Positions 51,593 to 61,931 of a stretch of DNA of 64,000 nt are shown here, piece by piece; within the stretch, counting starts at the first letter, position 1, and the number at the start of each line of letters is the position of its first letter. Position numbers and translations under genes: made by a program. Origin of the DNA: Chryseobacterium cucumeris (GTDB lineage: Bacteria; Bacteroidota; Bacteroidia; Flavobacteriales; Weeksellaceae); assembly GCF_016775705.1 (NCBI RefSeq), contig NZ_CP068760.1, positions 310,001 to 374,000 of the forward strand, in the 5' to 3' direction. Under the pieces are notes generated by a model. It saw only the letters and a list, made by a program, of their open reading frames with translations. It was not told the DNA's origin and did not search any database.

Positions 51593-54500
51593 TTGAAACT
51601 GAAAATCAACACCACAAAACTCTTAAGGCGTATTGTAATAACCTTTATTTCAATATTGGTTCTTCTTACCCTGTTGATACTAAGCTTAAAGCTTCCAGCC
51701 GTTCAAAATTTCATCAAAGACAAACTCATTGTTTACCTTGAGAAAAAAATCAAAACTCCCGTAAGCCTGGAAAGAGTCTATATAGGATTCCCGAACAGCC
51801 TTGTCATGGAGAACCTTTATCTCAAAGGGCAGGATGTAGATACTCTTCTGGCAGTGAAGAAACTGGATGTAGGTTTACATATGCTGAAGCTTCTTAATTC
51901 TACGGCAGATATTACTTCTGTTGAAATGGAAGGAGCACGTGCCAATGTAGTGAGGAAACCGGATGGCAAATTCAATTTTGATTATATCATTGATGCTTTT
52001 GCTTCCAGTGATAAAGAAGAAAGTCCCTCCAAACCCTTTATTATTTCCCTTGATAAAATCAATTTAAAAGATGTTGGGGTAACATTTAACGACCAGCAAT
52101 CGAAGAATGATATTCAGCTCTATTTTAAGTCATTCGATACCAGAGTTAAAACTTTTGATCTTAACAAAAACAACTATGCTGTTAATGATATCAATCTCGA
52201 CGGTTTAAAATTAAAGTTAAAGCAGGGACTTGTAGAAGAAGTTGCCAACAAGGTGGAGAAAAAAGTAGATTCTCTTAATGAAAAAAAGCCTATGAATATT
52301 GGCTTAAGAGGAATAAAACTTACTCATTTCGACATTGATTACGGCGATGAAAATACAAAGACATTCGCAAAAGTTATCTTCAAAGAACTGAGTACAAAGG
52401 TTAATAAACTGGATCTTGAAAACAACGCTTTCAACGTAGCGAATGTATTTCTTTCGGGGGCAGACATTAATGCCAACCTTTATCTTCCCGCTCAGAATGC
52501 CAACCCAAAAAAGACCAAAGAACCTGAAATTTCAAAAGTTTCCGATCAGGATAAAGCCATGAAACTGCTTTTAGGAAAACTTGTTCTGAATGATGTGAAG
52601 GTCAATTATAACAATACCGCTATCGCTCCCACTAAACAGGGAATGGACTTCAACCACCTTAATTTTTCAAAAATGAACGTGGAGGTGAGAAGCTTCAAAA
52701 TGGAGAACAACACCTTTGCAGGAACCGTAAACTCAGCAGAAATCAAAGAAGGCAGAGGGCTGGATATTCAAAAGTTCAATACCGATTTTGTGTATGCTGA
52801 AAAGGAGGCTTATCTTAAAGATCTTTATCTGCAGACTCCAAAAACACTATTGCGTGATGAGGTTGTTTTAAACTATAATTCTATCGATCAGCTAAGCTCA
52901 AACTTAGGTGCTGTAAAGATTTCGGCCAATATCAAAGATTCAAAAATAGGGTTTTCCGATATTCTGAATCTGGTTCCGACATTGAGAAATACGGTTCCAT
53001 TCAATAAATACCCGAATGCTATCCTGAATGTAAACGCCAATGTAAAAGGAAGCGTTAACGATCTTTTAATTCAGGATCTGAAAGTTTCAGGGCTGGATCA
53101 GCTAAGGGTAATGGCTTCCGGAAGGATCAAAAATGCAATGAATCCGGATCAGTTGTATTATGATCTGAGAATCGGGGAATTTTCATCCAATGCCCAAACA
53201 ATATTCAATCTTGTCCCTAAAAATACAATTCCTTCCAATATTTCACTTCCTTCCCATTTCAGCATCAAAGGAAATGCAAAAGGAACAACGAAAGTGGTGA
53301 ATACAGATCTTAACCTCTACTCTACTTTGGGGAACGCTGCCATCATCGCACAGGTAGACATGCGCAGAAAAAATCATGAATTATACAATGTAAAGGCTAA
53401 TCTGCAGGGAATACAGGTTGGGAAAATCATTCAGAATAAAGATATTGGTCCGGTTACGGCACAAATTGCCGCCAAAGGAGAAAGTTTTGATTTCAAAAAT
53501 GCCAGTGCCGACTTAAAAGGCCATGTTGCTTCCGCAGTCTACAAAGGATATCGTTACCAAAACATGAACCTTACCGGAAAGATCAAAAAAGGAGCTTATC
53601 ATATTATTTTAGATTCAAAAGACCCGAATGCCAGTCTGCAGCTGACCGCTTCCGGAGTTTATGATGAAAAAAATCCTACGGTAAAAGTGAATGGAGAAGT
53701 CATCAAACTGGATGTCAACAAACTTGGTTTCTATGAAAAGCCGATGATCATTGCCGGAAAAATTGATGGAGATTTTACTAGTTTAGATCCGAATAATCTG
53801 AATGGATATCTCAACCTTAAAGATTTTGCATTCTCGGATACCAAAGAAGTGTATCCTGTACAGGAAGTTAATCTGAAAGCTTCCTCTACACAGGATTCCA
53901 CACAAATTGTTTTCAATTCTCAGATTGCAGATGTGGAACTGAAAGGTAAATATAAGCTTACCCAGATTTTTGGAGCTTTAACGCAAACTGTCAATCAGTA
54001 TTATCAGTTCCAGAAGCCGGATAAAAGTCAAAAAATTGATCCGGGGCAGCATTTTAACTTTACTGCAAAGATTAAAAATGACGATCTGATCAGAAAATTT
54101 GTTCCGGATCTGAAAGATTTTGAAACCATTAATCTTGTCGGGAATTATGATGCAGATTCTCAGAAAATTGAAATTGACGGACAAATTCCACGATTATTAT
54201 ATGGTGAAAATACCATTGAAAAAGGGGCTTTAAAAGTAACGAATGAAAATCAGGCATTACAATACAGCATGAATGTTGCTGCCTTGAAAAGCTCAAGTTT
54301 TTCTTTAAATAAAATCAATATTGACGGAGATGTTGCGGACAATACCATCCGGTACAACGTTACTACAAAAGACGAGAAAGATGCCACTCAGTTCCTGATT
54401 GCAGGAAATGCAAAATCGTTGAATGATATTACAGAAGTTTCTCTTAACCCGAATGGATTGAAACTCAACTATACCGATTGGAATGTTGCAGAAAACAATA

Positions 54501-56620
54501 AAATTCAGATCAGCAACAAAGGAATTCTGGCGGATAATTTCATTCTTTCCAATGGCAGCAGTGAAATCGCTGTTCAATCTGAAAGCAGCAGCCCAGGCAG
54601 CCCTTTGAACATTTCATTGAAAGATTTCAAGATTGAAACCATTACGGAACTTATCAAAAAAGATACAGTTCTGGCTAGAGGAACCATTAACGGGACAGCA
54701 CAGCTTCGGGATATTACTAAAAATATGACCTTCACTTCCGATCTGAATATTTCTGACCTGATTGTCTATGGAAGTCCTGTCGGAAATCTTGCTGTAAAAG
54801 TAAACAATGCTTCACCGAAAGTTTTAAATGCAGATATTGCCCTTTCCGGAAATAACAATGACGTAAAAATCCTTGGAGATTACAATACCTCTTCCAGTAC
54901 TTTCGACCTGAATATGGCGATTAATCAGCTTCAGATGAAGAGTATTCAGGGATTCTCCATGAATGCCATTACCAATACGGAAGGTTATCTTTCAGGAAAC
55001 TTAAAGATTACCGGAACGAGTGACAAACCTAATATTTCAGGAAAAGTAAAATTCAATGATGCCGGATTGGAAATTGCCAAAACGGGAAGTGATTTCAGAC
55101 ATCTGAGTGATGAAATAGACTTTACCAGTCAGGGAATAGAGTTTGATCAATTTAAAATCAAAGATAAAGACGGAAATGCCCTTGTAGTGGACGGGCAGGT
55201 TCTGACACAGACATACAGGGATTTTGCTTTTAACCTTAATGTAAATGCAAAAGATTTTAAAGTAGTTAATTCGGAGAAATCCAATGATGCGATCATGTAT
55301 GGTATTCTGGCCATTGATGCCGGACTTCATATCCGCGGGAACCTTGATCTTCCAAAGGTAGACGGAAGGTTAAGCGTGGCAGACAACACCGATTTCACTT
55401 TTGTTCTTCCTCAATCCAGCCCTTCTTTGCAGGAGAGAGATGGTATTGTAGAATTTGTGGATCAGGATCAGGTGGTTTTAAACAAAACGATCAAAGCTGA
55501 TTCTCTTAATGCACAGAGCCGTATCAAAGGAATGGATGTAAGTGTTAATATTGAAGTCAGCAAAGAGGCAAAACTATCATTGATCATTGATAAAGCCAAT
55601 GGTGATTTTGTACAGCTTCAGGGTGAAGCAGAATTAACCGGAGGAATAGATCCGTCAGGAAAAACCACATTGGTAGGTGTATATGAAGTGGAAAAAGGAA
55701 GCTATGATCTTTCGGTAAGTTTCCTGAAGCGTAAATTTGACATCCAGAAAGGCAGTACCATTACATGGACAGGTGAACCTACGATGGCTCAAATGGATAT
55801 TACCGCCGTTTATAAAACAGAAGCTCCGCCTATTGACCTTGTGGAACAGCAGATCAGTGGAGAGAGTGCCTCAACAATGAATCAGTTTAAGCAGAGGGTT
55901 CCTTTTAATGCCTTGTTAAAAATGAAAGGGGAATTATTGAAACCTCAGCTTACTTTCGATATTACTACTGATGAAAAAAATAATTCTGTATCTACGAATG
56001 TAAAAGATGTTGTAGATCAGAAGCTGGCCCAGATCAGAACCCAGGAGTCTGAGCTGAACAAACAGGTGTTTGCCTTATTGCTTCTGAACCGTTTTATCGG
56101 AGAAAATCCATTTGAAAGCGGTGCCGGAATGTCTGCAGAGACCATGGCAAGGCAGAGTGTAAGTAAGATCCTGTCCCAGCAGCTGAATAATCTTGCAGCA
56201 GGGCTGATTAAAGGAGTAGATCTTAATTTTGGTCTTGATTCTTCAGAAGATTATTCCACCGGAGAAAAAAATACCCGAACTGATCTTAACGTCGATATCA
56301 GTAAAAAACTGTTGAATGACCGACTGAAAGTAACGGTAGGAAGTAATTTCGGACTGGAAGGCCAGGCCCGCCAGAATGAAAATATGACCAATATTGCTGG
56401 TAACGTTTCTGTAGATTACAGTCTTTCCAAAGATGGAAGATATATGTTACGGGCGTATCGTAAGGATGAATATCAGGTAGCTCTTCAGGGCCAGATCATA
56501 GAAACCGGAGTTGGATTCATTATTACATTGGATTATGACAAATTCCGGGAGATTTTCCAGAAATCCAAAGAGAAGAAGCCGAAAAAAAATCAAAATAACC
56601 AAGTGGTAGAATTTAAATAA
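51593..56620 (+). CDS. tamB: Translocation/assembly module protein TamB
   Basis: Inner-membrane-anchored periplasmic AsmA-like protein of about 1675 residues, forming a long beta groove thought to carry phospholipids or assist outer-membrane protein insertion. The start MKLKINTTKLLRRIVITFI begins a single membrane helix. Repeated beta-rich units and the C-terminal TamB domain (GGIDPSGKTTLVGVYEVEKGSYDLSVSF-type, ending near the barrel-contact region) follow. The start is uncertain: the frame is open from 51518 without an ATG. The TTG at 51593 fits the N-terminus and the promoter-like element. Its TAA overlaps the ATG of tamL by one base. Confidence 0.9.
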   Translation: MKLKINTTKLLRRIVITFISILVLLTLLILSLKLPAVQNFIKDKLIVYLEKKIKTPVSLERVYIGFPNSLVMENLYLKGQDVDTLLAVKKLDVGLHMLKLLNSTADITSVEMEGARANVVRKPDGKFNFDYIIDAFASSDKEESPSKPFIISLDKINLKDVGVTFNDQQSKNDIQLYFKSFDTRVKTFDLNKNNYAVNDINLDGLKLKLKQGLVEEVANKVEKKVDSLNEKKPMNIGLRGIKLTHFDIDYGDENTKTFAKVIFKELSTKVNKLDLENNAFNVANVFLSGADINANLYLPAQNANPKKTKEPEISKVSDQDKAMKLLLGKLVLNDVKVNYNNTAIAPTKQGMDFNHLNFSKMNVEVRSFKMENNTFAGTVNSAEIKEGRGLDIQKFNTDFVYAEKEAYLKDLYLQTPKTLLRDEVVLNYNSIDQLSSNLGAVKISANIKDSKIGFSDILNLVPTLRNTVPFNKYPNAILNVNANVKGSVNDLLIQDLKVSGLDQLRVMASGRIKNAMNPDQLYYDLRIGEFSSNAQTIFNLVPKNTIPSNISLPSHFSIKGNAKGTTKVVNTDLNLYSTLGNAAIIAQVDMRRKNHELYNVKANLQGIQVGKIIQNKDIGPVTAQIAAKGESFDFKNASADLKGHVASAVYKGYRYQNMNLTGKIKKGAYHIILDSKDPNASLQLTASGVYDEKNPTVKVNGEVIKLDVNKLGFYEKPMIIAGKIDGDFTSLDPNNLNGYLNLKDFAFSDTKEVYPVQEVNLKASSTQDSTQIVFNSQIADVELKGKYKLTQIFGALTQTVNQYYQFQKPDKSQKIDPGQHFNFTAKIKNDDLIRKFVPDLKDFETINLVGNYDADSQKIEIDGQIPRLLYGENTIEKGALKVTNENQALQYSMNVAALKSSSFSLNKINIDGDVADNTIRYNVTTKDEKDATQFLIAGNAKSLNDITEVSLNPNGLKLNYTDWNVAENNKIQISNKGILADNFILSNGSSEIAVQSESSSPGSPLNISLKDFKIETITELIKKDTVLARGTINGTAQLRDITKNMTFTSDLNISDLIVYGSPVGNLAVKVNNASPKVLNADIALSGNNNDVKILGDYNTSSSTFDLNMAINQLQMKSIQGFSMNAITNTEGYLSGNLKITGTSDKPNISGKVKFNDAGLEIAKTGSDFRHLSDEIDFTSQGIEFDQFKIKDKDGNALVVDGQVLTQTYRDFAFNLNVNAKDFKVVNSEKSNDAIMYGILAIDAGLHIRGNLDLPKVDGRLSVADNTDFTFVLPQSSPSLQERDGIVEFVDQDQVVLNKTIKADSLNAQSRIKGMDVSVNIEVSKEAKLSLIIDKANGDFVQLQGEAELTGGIDPSGKTTLVGVYEVEKGSYDLSVSFLKRKFDIQKGSTITWTGEPTMAQMDITAVYKTEAPPIDLVEQQISGESASTMNQFKQRVPFNALLKMKGELLKPQLTFDITTDEKNNSVSTNVKDVVDQKLAQIRTQESELNKQVFALLLLNRFIGENPFESGAGMSAETMARQSVSKILSQQLNNLAAGLIKGVDLNFGLDSSEDYSTGEKNTRTDLNVDISKKLLNDRLKVTVGSNFGLEGQARQNENMTNIAGNVSVDYSLSKDGRYMLRAYRKDEYQVALQGQIIETGVGFIITLDYDKFREIFQKSKEKKPKKNQNNQVVEFK

Positions 56621-58947
56621 TGAATAGTAAGTTCCATATATATTGTAAGTATCTGTTGGTTTCCGGAATGGCATCCACGGTAATCTCGTGCAGCAACACC
56701 AGGTTTTTGAAAGAAGGCCAGATGCTCTATACGGGAGCCAAAGTAAAGATTGAAAATGATACGATTTCCAAGAAAGAAAAAAAAGATCTTGAGTCTGCAC
56801 TGGAAGCAAACCTCACCCCAAAGCCTAATTCTACATTTCTGGGATTGCGCCCAAAGCTGTATTTCTATAACATAGCCAAGGAGCCTAAAAAAGACAAAGG
56901 TTTTAATTACTGGCTTAAGTACAAAGTGGGTGAAAAACCAGTATTATTGGGAGATGTAGATCGTGAGTTCAATAAAGATATCATTGAAAATTATTCTGAA
57001 AACAAAGGATATTTTAATGCCAGAGCAACTTATGATACGGTTTCAAAGAATAAAAAAGCTCAGGTTATTTATACAGTAAGACCTGGCTCAAGATATCTGA
57101 TAGACGGTGTAAAATTCCAGAAAGATTCTACACTGGTTAATCAGGAAATTCAAAACCTTACGGATAAAACTCTTCTTAAAAACGGAAAACCGTTTGATCT
57201 GGATGTCATCAAAGCAGAAAGAGAAAGAATTGACAACAGGTTAAAGGAAAGAGGTTTTTATTATTTTCATCCTGATAATATTATCGTGCAGGCCGACAGT
57301 ACGGTGAGTAAGAATCATAAAGTTGAGCTTAATGTAAAACTGAAGGATAACACGCCTGATTTGGCAACGCAGCAGTTCAGTATTGATAATGTTATTGTAT
57401 TTCCCAATTACAATATCCAGGATGTGAAAGATGGTAAATACAGCATCCCGATGGATAAAGATTCTCTTTCCAAATATCGCTTCGATGACATTTACGTCAT
57501 TGATCCGCAGCATAAATTCAAACCGAAGATTTTTGACAGAGCCTTATATTTCAAAAAAGGAGATCTTTACAACCGTTCCAACCACAATCTTACCCTGAAC
57601 CGATTGATCAGTCTGGGAGTATTCAAATTTGTAAAAAATGAATTCATCGTATCTGATTCTTTAGACCATAAATTTGATGCCTATTATTTATTAACTCCAA
57701 GACAAGTCCAATCACTCCGTCTGGAAGCTTTGGGAAGAACCAATTCCGCCAACTATGCGGGTAGTGAGTTGAACCTGAACTGGACCCATCGAAATTTCTT
57801 CAGGGGTGCGGAACAATTTAAAGCAGCCATCTACGGAGCTTTTGATTTCCAGATGGGAGGTGCCCAGAATGCCAATAATATTTTCCGTGCAGGAACAAAT
57901 GTACAGCTTTCGATTCCGAGAATTGTAGCACCATTCCGTTTTCATTCTTCCAGTGAATTTGTTCCCAGAACGAATATCACATTGGGATATGAATTCCAGA
58001 ACAGAACACAATATTATACCCTAAATAATTTCACCGGATCATTCGGATATATGTGGAAAGAAAATGCAAGGAAAGAACATGATCTGAAAGTGATTGATAT
58101 TACTTTGGTATCCCCGGCAAATGTTACCGCAGAATATGATTCAATATCAAAGAAGAATCCAGCTATGGCAAGAGTTGTAGCAAAGCAGCTTATTTTTGGA
58201 CCTACCTATTCTTATACCTATACCAATACCATGCTGCCAAAGACCAATACCGTCTATTATAAAGGAACGCTGGATCTGGCAGGAAATATTACGGGACTGG
58301 TTACCGGAGCTGATGTAAAAAAAGATAAGGAAAAGAAAATATTTGGAATTCCTTTCAGCCAATATGTAAAGATTGAAAACGATTTCAGATTCTATCATAA
58401 GTTCAGTGAAAAGTCTTCACTGGCTACGAGATTTATCGGAGGAATTGCCTATCCATACGGAAATTCAGAATTTGTCCCTTTCTCCAAACAATTTTTCTCA
58501 GGAGGAAGCAACAGTATCAGAGCATTCCGTGCAAGAACATTAGGGCCGGGAAGTTTTGATCCGAGAACGATAGAACCGGGGGCTTATTTTGACCAGTCCG
58601 GGGATATCAAACTGGAATTAAATGCAGAGTACCGTGCCAATCTTTATAAGTTCTTAAATGCTGCCGTTTTTGTAGATGCCGGAAACATCTGGCTGCTTCA
58701 CGATGATGAAATCAGACCCGGGGCTAAGTTTTCAAAAGATTTTTTAAATGAAATTGCGGTGGGAGCCGGAGTAGGTCTGAGACTGGATTTTTCAATCCTG
58801 ATTCTAAGACTGGATCTTGCCATGCCACTGAGAGTTCCTTACTATCAGAAAGGAGACAGATGGGCCTTCGATAAAATCAATTTCGGAGACTCAAGTTGGA
58901 GAAAAGACAATCTTGTTTTAAATATTGCCATCGGATATCCATTTTAA
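56620..58947 (+). CDS. TamA/BamA-type lipoprotein TamL
   Basis: Outer-membrane assembly protein of 775 residues. A lipoprotein signal (LLVSGMASTVISC, Cys near residue 24) replaces the plain signal peptide of TamA. POTRA-like domains at about 30-330 include NKGYFNARATYDTV, and a 16-strand Omp85 barrel with the FFSGGSNSIRAFRARTLGPG motif (conserved RGF/RAF-type lid lock) follows to the C-terminal GYPF. In Bacteroidota this lipoprotein version is called TamL and works with TamB. It overlaps tamB by one base and yihY follows after one base. Confidence 0.92.
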   Translation: MNSKFHIYCKYLLVSGMASTVISCSNTRFLKEGQMLYTGAKVKIENDTISKKEKKDLESALEANLTPKPNSTFLGLRPKLYFYNIAKEPKKDKGFNYWLKYKVGEKPVLLGDVDREFNKDIIENYSENKGYFNARATYDTVSKNKKAQVIYTVRPGSRYLIDGVKFQKDSTLVNQEIQNLTDKTLLKNGKPFDLDVIKAERERIDNRLKERGFYYFHPDNIIVQADSTVSKNHKVELNVKLKDNTPDLATQQFSIDNVIVFPNYNIQDVKDGKYSIPMDKDSLSKYRFDDIYVIDPQHKFKPKIFDRALYFKKGDLYNRSNHNLTLNRLISLGVFKFVKNEFIVSDSLDHKFDAYYLLTPRQVQSLRLEALGRTNSANYAGSELNLNWTHRNFFRGAEQFKAAIYGAFDFQMGGAQNANNIFRAGTNVQLSIPRIVAPFRFHSSSEFVPRTNITLGYEFQNRTQYYTLNNFTGSFGYMWKENARKEHDLKVIDITLVSPANVTAEYDSISKKNPAMARVVAKQLIFGPTYSYTYTNTMLPKTNTVYYKGTLDLAGNITGLVTGADVKKDKEKKIFGIPFSQYVKIENDFRFYHKFSEKSSLATRFIGGIAYPYGNSEFVPFSKQFFSGGSNSIRAFRARTLGPGSFDPRTIEPGAYFDQSGDIKLELNAEYRANLYKFLNAAVFVDAGNIWLLHDDEIRPGAKFSKDFLNEIAVGAGVGLRLDFSILILRLDLAMPLRVPYYQKGDRWAFDKINFGDSSWRKDNLVLNIAIGYPF

Positions 58948-58948
58948 T

Positions 58949-59890
58949 ATGATTAAAACTGCCAAATTTTTCTGGGAAGTTCTGAAAGACACCTTTACAG
59001 AATGGAACAATTCTTCCGCATCAAAAGATTCAGCAAGTCTTGCGTATTATGCCATCTTTTCTATCCCGGGATTATTGATCATTATTATCTGGGTACTTGG
59101 AAATTTCTTTGGGGAAGAAGCCATTCGCGGGCAGATCAGCACACAGATCAGTGGTATAATGGGCCCGGATGTAGCGAAAAGTATTGAAGATATGCTCGCT
59201 GGTGCTTTGATTGACAAAAAAAATATTTTTATGAAGGCAGTAGGGGTCGGATCATTGGTTTTCGGTTCTACGACCCTTTTTTTTCAGCTTCAGCATTCAT
59301 TAAATACACTTTGGGAAGTAGAAGCTGCTCCCAAAAAGGCATTAGTCAAATTTTTACTGGACAGGGCGAATTCTTTGGGAATGATCCTTATTCTGGGATT
59401 TCTTCTGATGATCACCATGATTTTATCTTCTCTGATCAGCCTTTTTAATACGATTATCACGCAATATTTTGGTTTTGAAACGTATATGCTGGTAGAGTTT
59501 GTCAACTTCGGCGTCGGCTTTGGTCTTGTGATGCTGTTATTTGCTTTGATGTTTAAAGTACTGCCCGATGTTTTAGTCAGCTGGAAACCGGTATGGAAAG
59601 GAGCATTTCTGACGACTGTTTTATTTACCCTAGGAAAGTTTTTATTAAGTCTTTATTTTAACCAGGTAAAACCTACTTCAGCCTTTGGCGCTGCAGGAAC
59701 AGTCATTCTGATTATGATGTGGATCAATTATTCCTGTATGCTGATATTCTTCGGCGCAGAATTTACTAAAGTTTATACTTATAAAAAGGGATATAAAGTA
59801 GTTCTTTCCAAACATGCACGATGGACTCCTGCTAAGTTGTACGCGGATAGTCTGAAACAGATGCAGGGTGAAAGTAGTGATAAAATGTAA
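58949..59890 (+). CDS. YihY/virulence factor BrkB family membrane protein
   Basis: Inner-membrane protein of 313 residues with six helices. KDSASLAYYAIFSIPGLLIIIIW (helix 1) and FGSTTLFFQLQHSLNTLWEVE are typical of the YihY/BrkB family. PTSAFGAAGTVILIMMWINYSCMLIFFGAEFTKVY is the conserved C-terminal pair of helices. Family members have lately been linked to envelope lipid homeostasis together with TamB-like proteins; here it is in the same operon as tamB and tamL, one base after the latter. ATG 58949 is preferred to a TTG at 58925. Confidence 0.92.
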   Translation: MIKTAKFFWEVLKDTFTEWNNSSASKDSASLAYYAIFSIPGLLIIIIWVLGNFFGEEAIRGQISTQISGIMGPDVAKSIEDMLAGALIDKKNIFMKAVGVGSLVFGSTTLFFQLQHSLNTLWEVEAAPKKALVKFLLDRANSLGMILILGFLLMITMILSSLISLFNTIITQYFGFETYMLVEFVNFGVGFGLVMLLFALMFKVLPDVLVSWKPVWKGAFLTTVLFTLGKFLLSLYFNQVKPTSAFGAAGTVILIMMWINYSCMLIFFGAEFTKVYTYKKGYKVVLSKHARWTPAKLYADSLKQMQGESSDKM

Positions 59891-59894
59891 ATTT

Positions 59895-59918
59895 GGGTTG
59901 CGAGGTTCGGGTTGCGAG
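59895..59918. repeat. Short tandem repeat GGGTTGCGAG
   Basis: GGGTTGCGAG occurs at 59895-59904 and 59909-59918, with a decayed third copy (GATGCGAGA) near 59942. It lies between yihY and the large hairpin. Confidence 0.5.
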
Positions 59919-59963
59919 ATTTTGAGATCCGGGATATTTCTGATGCGAGATTATTGATATATA

Positions 59964-60017
59964 AAAAATAGAAAGAAAGCCTCCTGAAAAATTTCAGGAG
60001 GCTTTCTTTCTATTTTT
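59964..60017. terminator. 25-bp perfect-stem bidirectional terminator
   Basis: The arms 59964-59988 and 59993-60017 are exact complements over 25 bp with a 4-base loop (AAAT). T-rich ends occur on both strands. It serves yihY (rightward) and argS (leftward). Its right arm overlaps the argS stop codon by two bases. Confidence 0.9.
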
Positions 60018-61776
60018 ACATTCTGTTTACGGTTCCGATTCCCAAGAGTTCCAACGATTTTTTAATCGTCTTTGCTGTGAGATCTGATATATTTAAACGG
60101 AATTGTTTTAAATTCTCATCTTCCAGTTTCAGAATAATATTACTTTGATAGAACGAATTATAAGATTTAGCCAGATCATAAACATAATTGGCAATCAGGG
60201 CCGGGCTCAATGCATCTGCTGCTCTTTCAACAATTGTTTTGTAACTGGTCAAAAGCATAATCAGTTCTTTTTCATACTGGTTTAAAGTTACATCCGATAT
60301 TTCTTTATACTGGTAATCTGCTTTTGCCAGCAAAGACTGCGTACGAGCGTAGGTATATTGAATAAACGGTCCTGTATTTCCATTAAATTCAATACTTTCT
60401 GCCGGATTGAACAACATCTTTTTCTTAGGATCCACTTTCAGCATGAAATATTTGAGTGCTCCCATTCCAATGATTTCATAAGAAGCTACTTTTGCTTCTT
60501 CTGAAAGACCTTCAAGTTTTCCCTGTTCTATAGCTTTTAATTTTGCCGTTTCATGCATTTCTGCCATCAGGTCGTCTGCATCTACAACGGTTCCTTCACG
60601 GGATTTCATTTTGCCTTCAGGAAGTTCAACCATACCATAAGAAAGGTGGAATAACTGATTTGCCCACTCATACCCCAGTCTTTTAAGAATCTTAAATAAA
60701 ACCTGGAAGTGATAATCCTGTTCGTTTCCTACAGTATAGATTAATTTTTGGATATTATTTTGCTTAAAACGCTCCACTGCCGTTCCAAGATCCTGAGTCA
60801 TATAGACTGAAGTACCGTCTGAACGAAGTAACAGCTTCTGATCAAGCCCTTCATCGGTAAGGTCACACCAAACAGAACCGTCTTCTTTCTGATACAAAAC
60901 GCCTTTATCCAATCCTGCCTGAATAAGATCTTTTCCTAAAATATAGGTATTGCTTTCATACTGAACCTGGTCAAAATCAACACCTAATCTCTTATACGTT
61001 TCATTGAATCCTTTGTAAACCCATGAGTTCATTTCTGCCCAAAGCGCTCTCACTGTTTCATCTCCACTTTCCCAATCCAACAACATCTTCTGAGCTTCCT
61101 TCATTACCGGAGCATCTTTTTTAGCCTGCTCTTCTCCTACCCCTTGTTCTACAAGCTCTGCAATTTCTTTTTTATAATTTTTGTCAAATTCTACATAATA
61201 GTTTCCAACAAATTTGTCTCCTTTGGTATCGGTTGTTTCAGGAGTTGCTCCGTTCCCGAATTTCTCCCATGCCAGCATAGATTTACAGATATGAATACCT
61301 CTGTCATTGATAATCTGGGTTTTGATTACATCATATCCAGCCTCTTTTAAAATCTGAGCAACTGAGAATCCTAATAAATTATTTCTGATATGCCCTAAGT
61401 GCAATGGTTTGTTGGTATTCGGTGAAGAATATTCTACCATTACCGTAGCATTTTTCTTTTCTATAGTGGAAAAATTCTTGCTTACAGATCTGAAGTTGTC
61501 CACAAACAGCTGGTTTTTCACTTTAACATTCAGGAAACCTTTCACTACATTAAAGCTTTCGAAAAGTTCCGTCTGTTCTGTTAACGCTTCACCTAATTCA
61601 ACCCCGATACTCTCAGGATTTTTTTTCAATTGTTTGACCAACGGGAAAGTAACAATAGTAAAATCACCCTCAAATTCCGTTTTATTCTCCTGAACTTCCA
61701 GCTTGATGTCTTTTAACTGATATACATTTAAAATGATCTCCGAAAGTTTTTGTTCTATAATATCTTTAATATTCAT
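60016..61776 (-). CDS. argS: Arginine-tRNA ligase
   Basis: Class I aminoacyl-tRNA synthetase charging tRNA-Arg, 586 residues. An N-terminal Add1-like domain comes first. The HIGH motif appears as HLGH in SSPNTNKPLHLGHIRNNLLG (near 125). The KMSKS-like loop is KMKSREGTVVDADDL (near 375), where the second Lys of the canonical motif is lost, as is common in ArgRS. The anticodon-binding domain carries YARTQSLLAK. ATG 61776 (MNIKDIIEQKLSE) is chosen over an upstream TTG at 61797. It is preceded by a promoter that overlaps a hairpin. Confidence 0.96.
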   Translation of the reverse strand: MNIKDIIEQKLSEIILNVYQLKDIKLEVQENKTEFEGDFTIVTFPLVKQLKKNPESIGVELGEALTEQTELFESFNVVKGFLNVKVKNQLFVDNFRSVSKNFSTIEKKNATVMVEYSSPNTNKPLHLGHIRNNLLGFSVAQILKEAGYDVIKTQIINDRGIHICKSMLAWEKFGNGATPETTDTKGDKFVGNYYVEFDKNYKKEIAELVEQGVGEEQAKKDAPVMKEAQKMLLDWESGDETVRALWAEMNSWVYKGFNETYKRLGVDFDQVQYESNTYILGKDLIQAGLDKGVLYQKEDGSVWCDLTDEGLDQKLLLRSDGTSVYMTQDLGTAVERFKQNNIQKLIYTVGNEQDYHFQVLFKILKRLGYEWANQLFHLSYGMVELPEGKMKSREGTVVDADDLMAEMHETAKLKAIEQGKLEGLSEEAKVASYEIIGMGALKYFMLKVDPKKKMLFNPAESIEFNGNTGPFIQYTYARTQSLLAKADYQYKEISDVTLNQYEKELIMLLTSYKTIVERAADALSPALIANYVYDLAKSYNSFYQSNIILKLEDENLKQFRLNISDLTAKTIKKSLELLGIGTVNRM

Positions 61777-61842
61777 GTGTTCGTACTTATTTTTCAAAGG
61801 CCATATGTAATAGCCCGTATTTCATTTCAAAATTTTGAAGTA

Positions 61843-61873
61843 CAAATATACGGAAAGAGTTCGGTAACAATTA
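61843..61873 (-). promoter_or_regulatory. Promoter of argS, overlapping a hairpin
   Basis: Read leftward: TTG near 61868-61870, 17 bp, then TATATTTG (61843-61850). The spacer is one arm of the hairpin at 61854-61884. Confidence 0.55.
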
Positions 61874-61884
61874 CCGAACTCTTT
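61854..61884 (-). terminator. 14-bp perfect hairpin between the GG-leader peptide gene and argS
   Basis: AAAGAGTTCGGTAA (61854-61867) pairs with TTACCGAACTCTTT (61871-61884) around CAA. It follows the leftward peptide gene, so it probably ends that transcript; its minus-strand tail has only three T's. Confidence 0.6.
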
Positions 61885-61931
61885 TATTAATTCATAAACG
61901 TTATTCCTGTAGCTTTTAAGCTATAGAGCTA

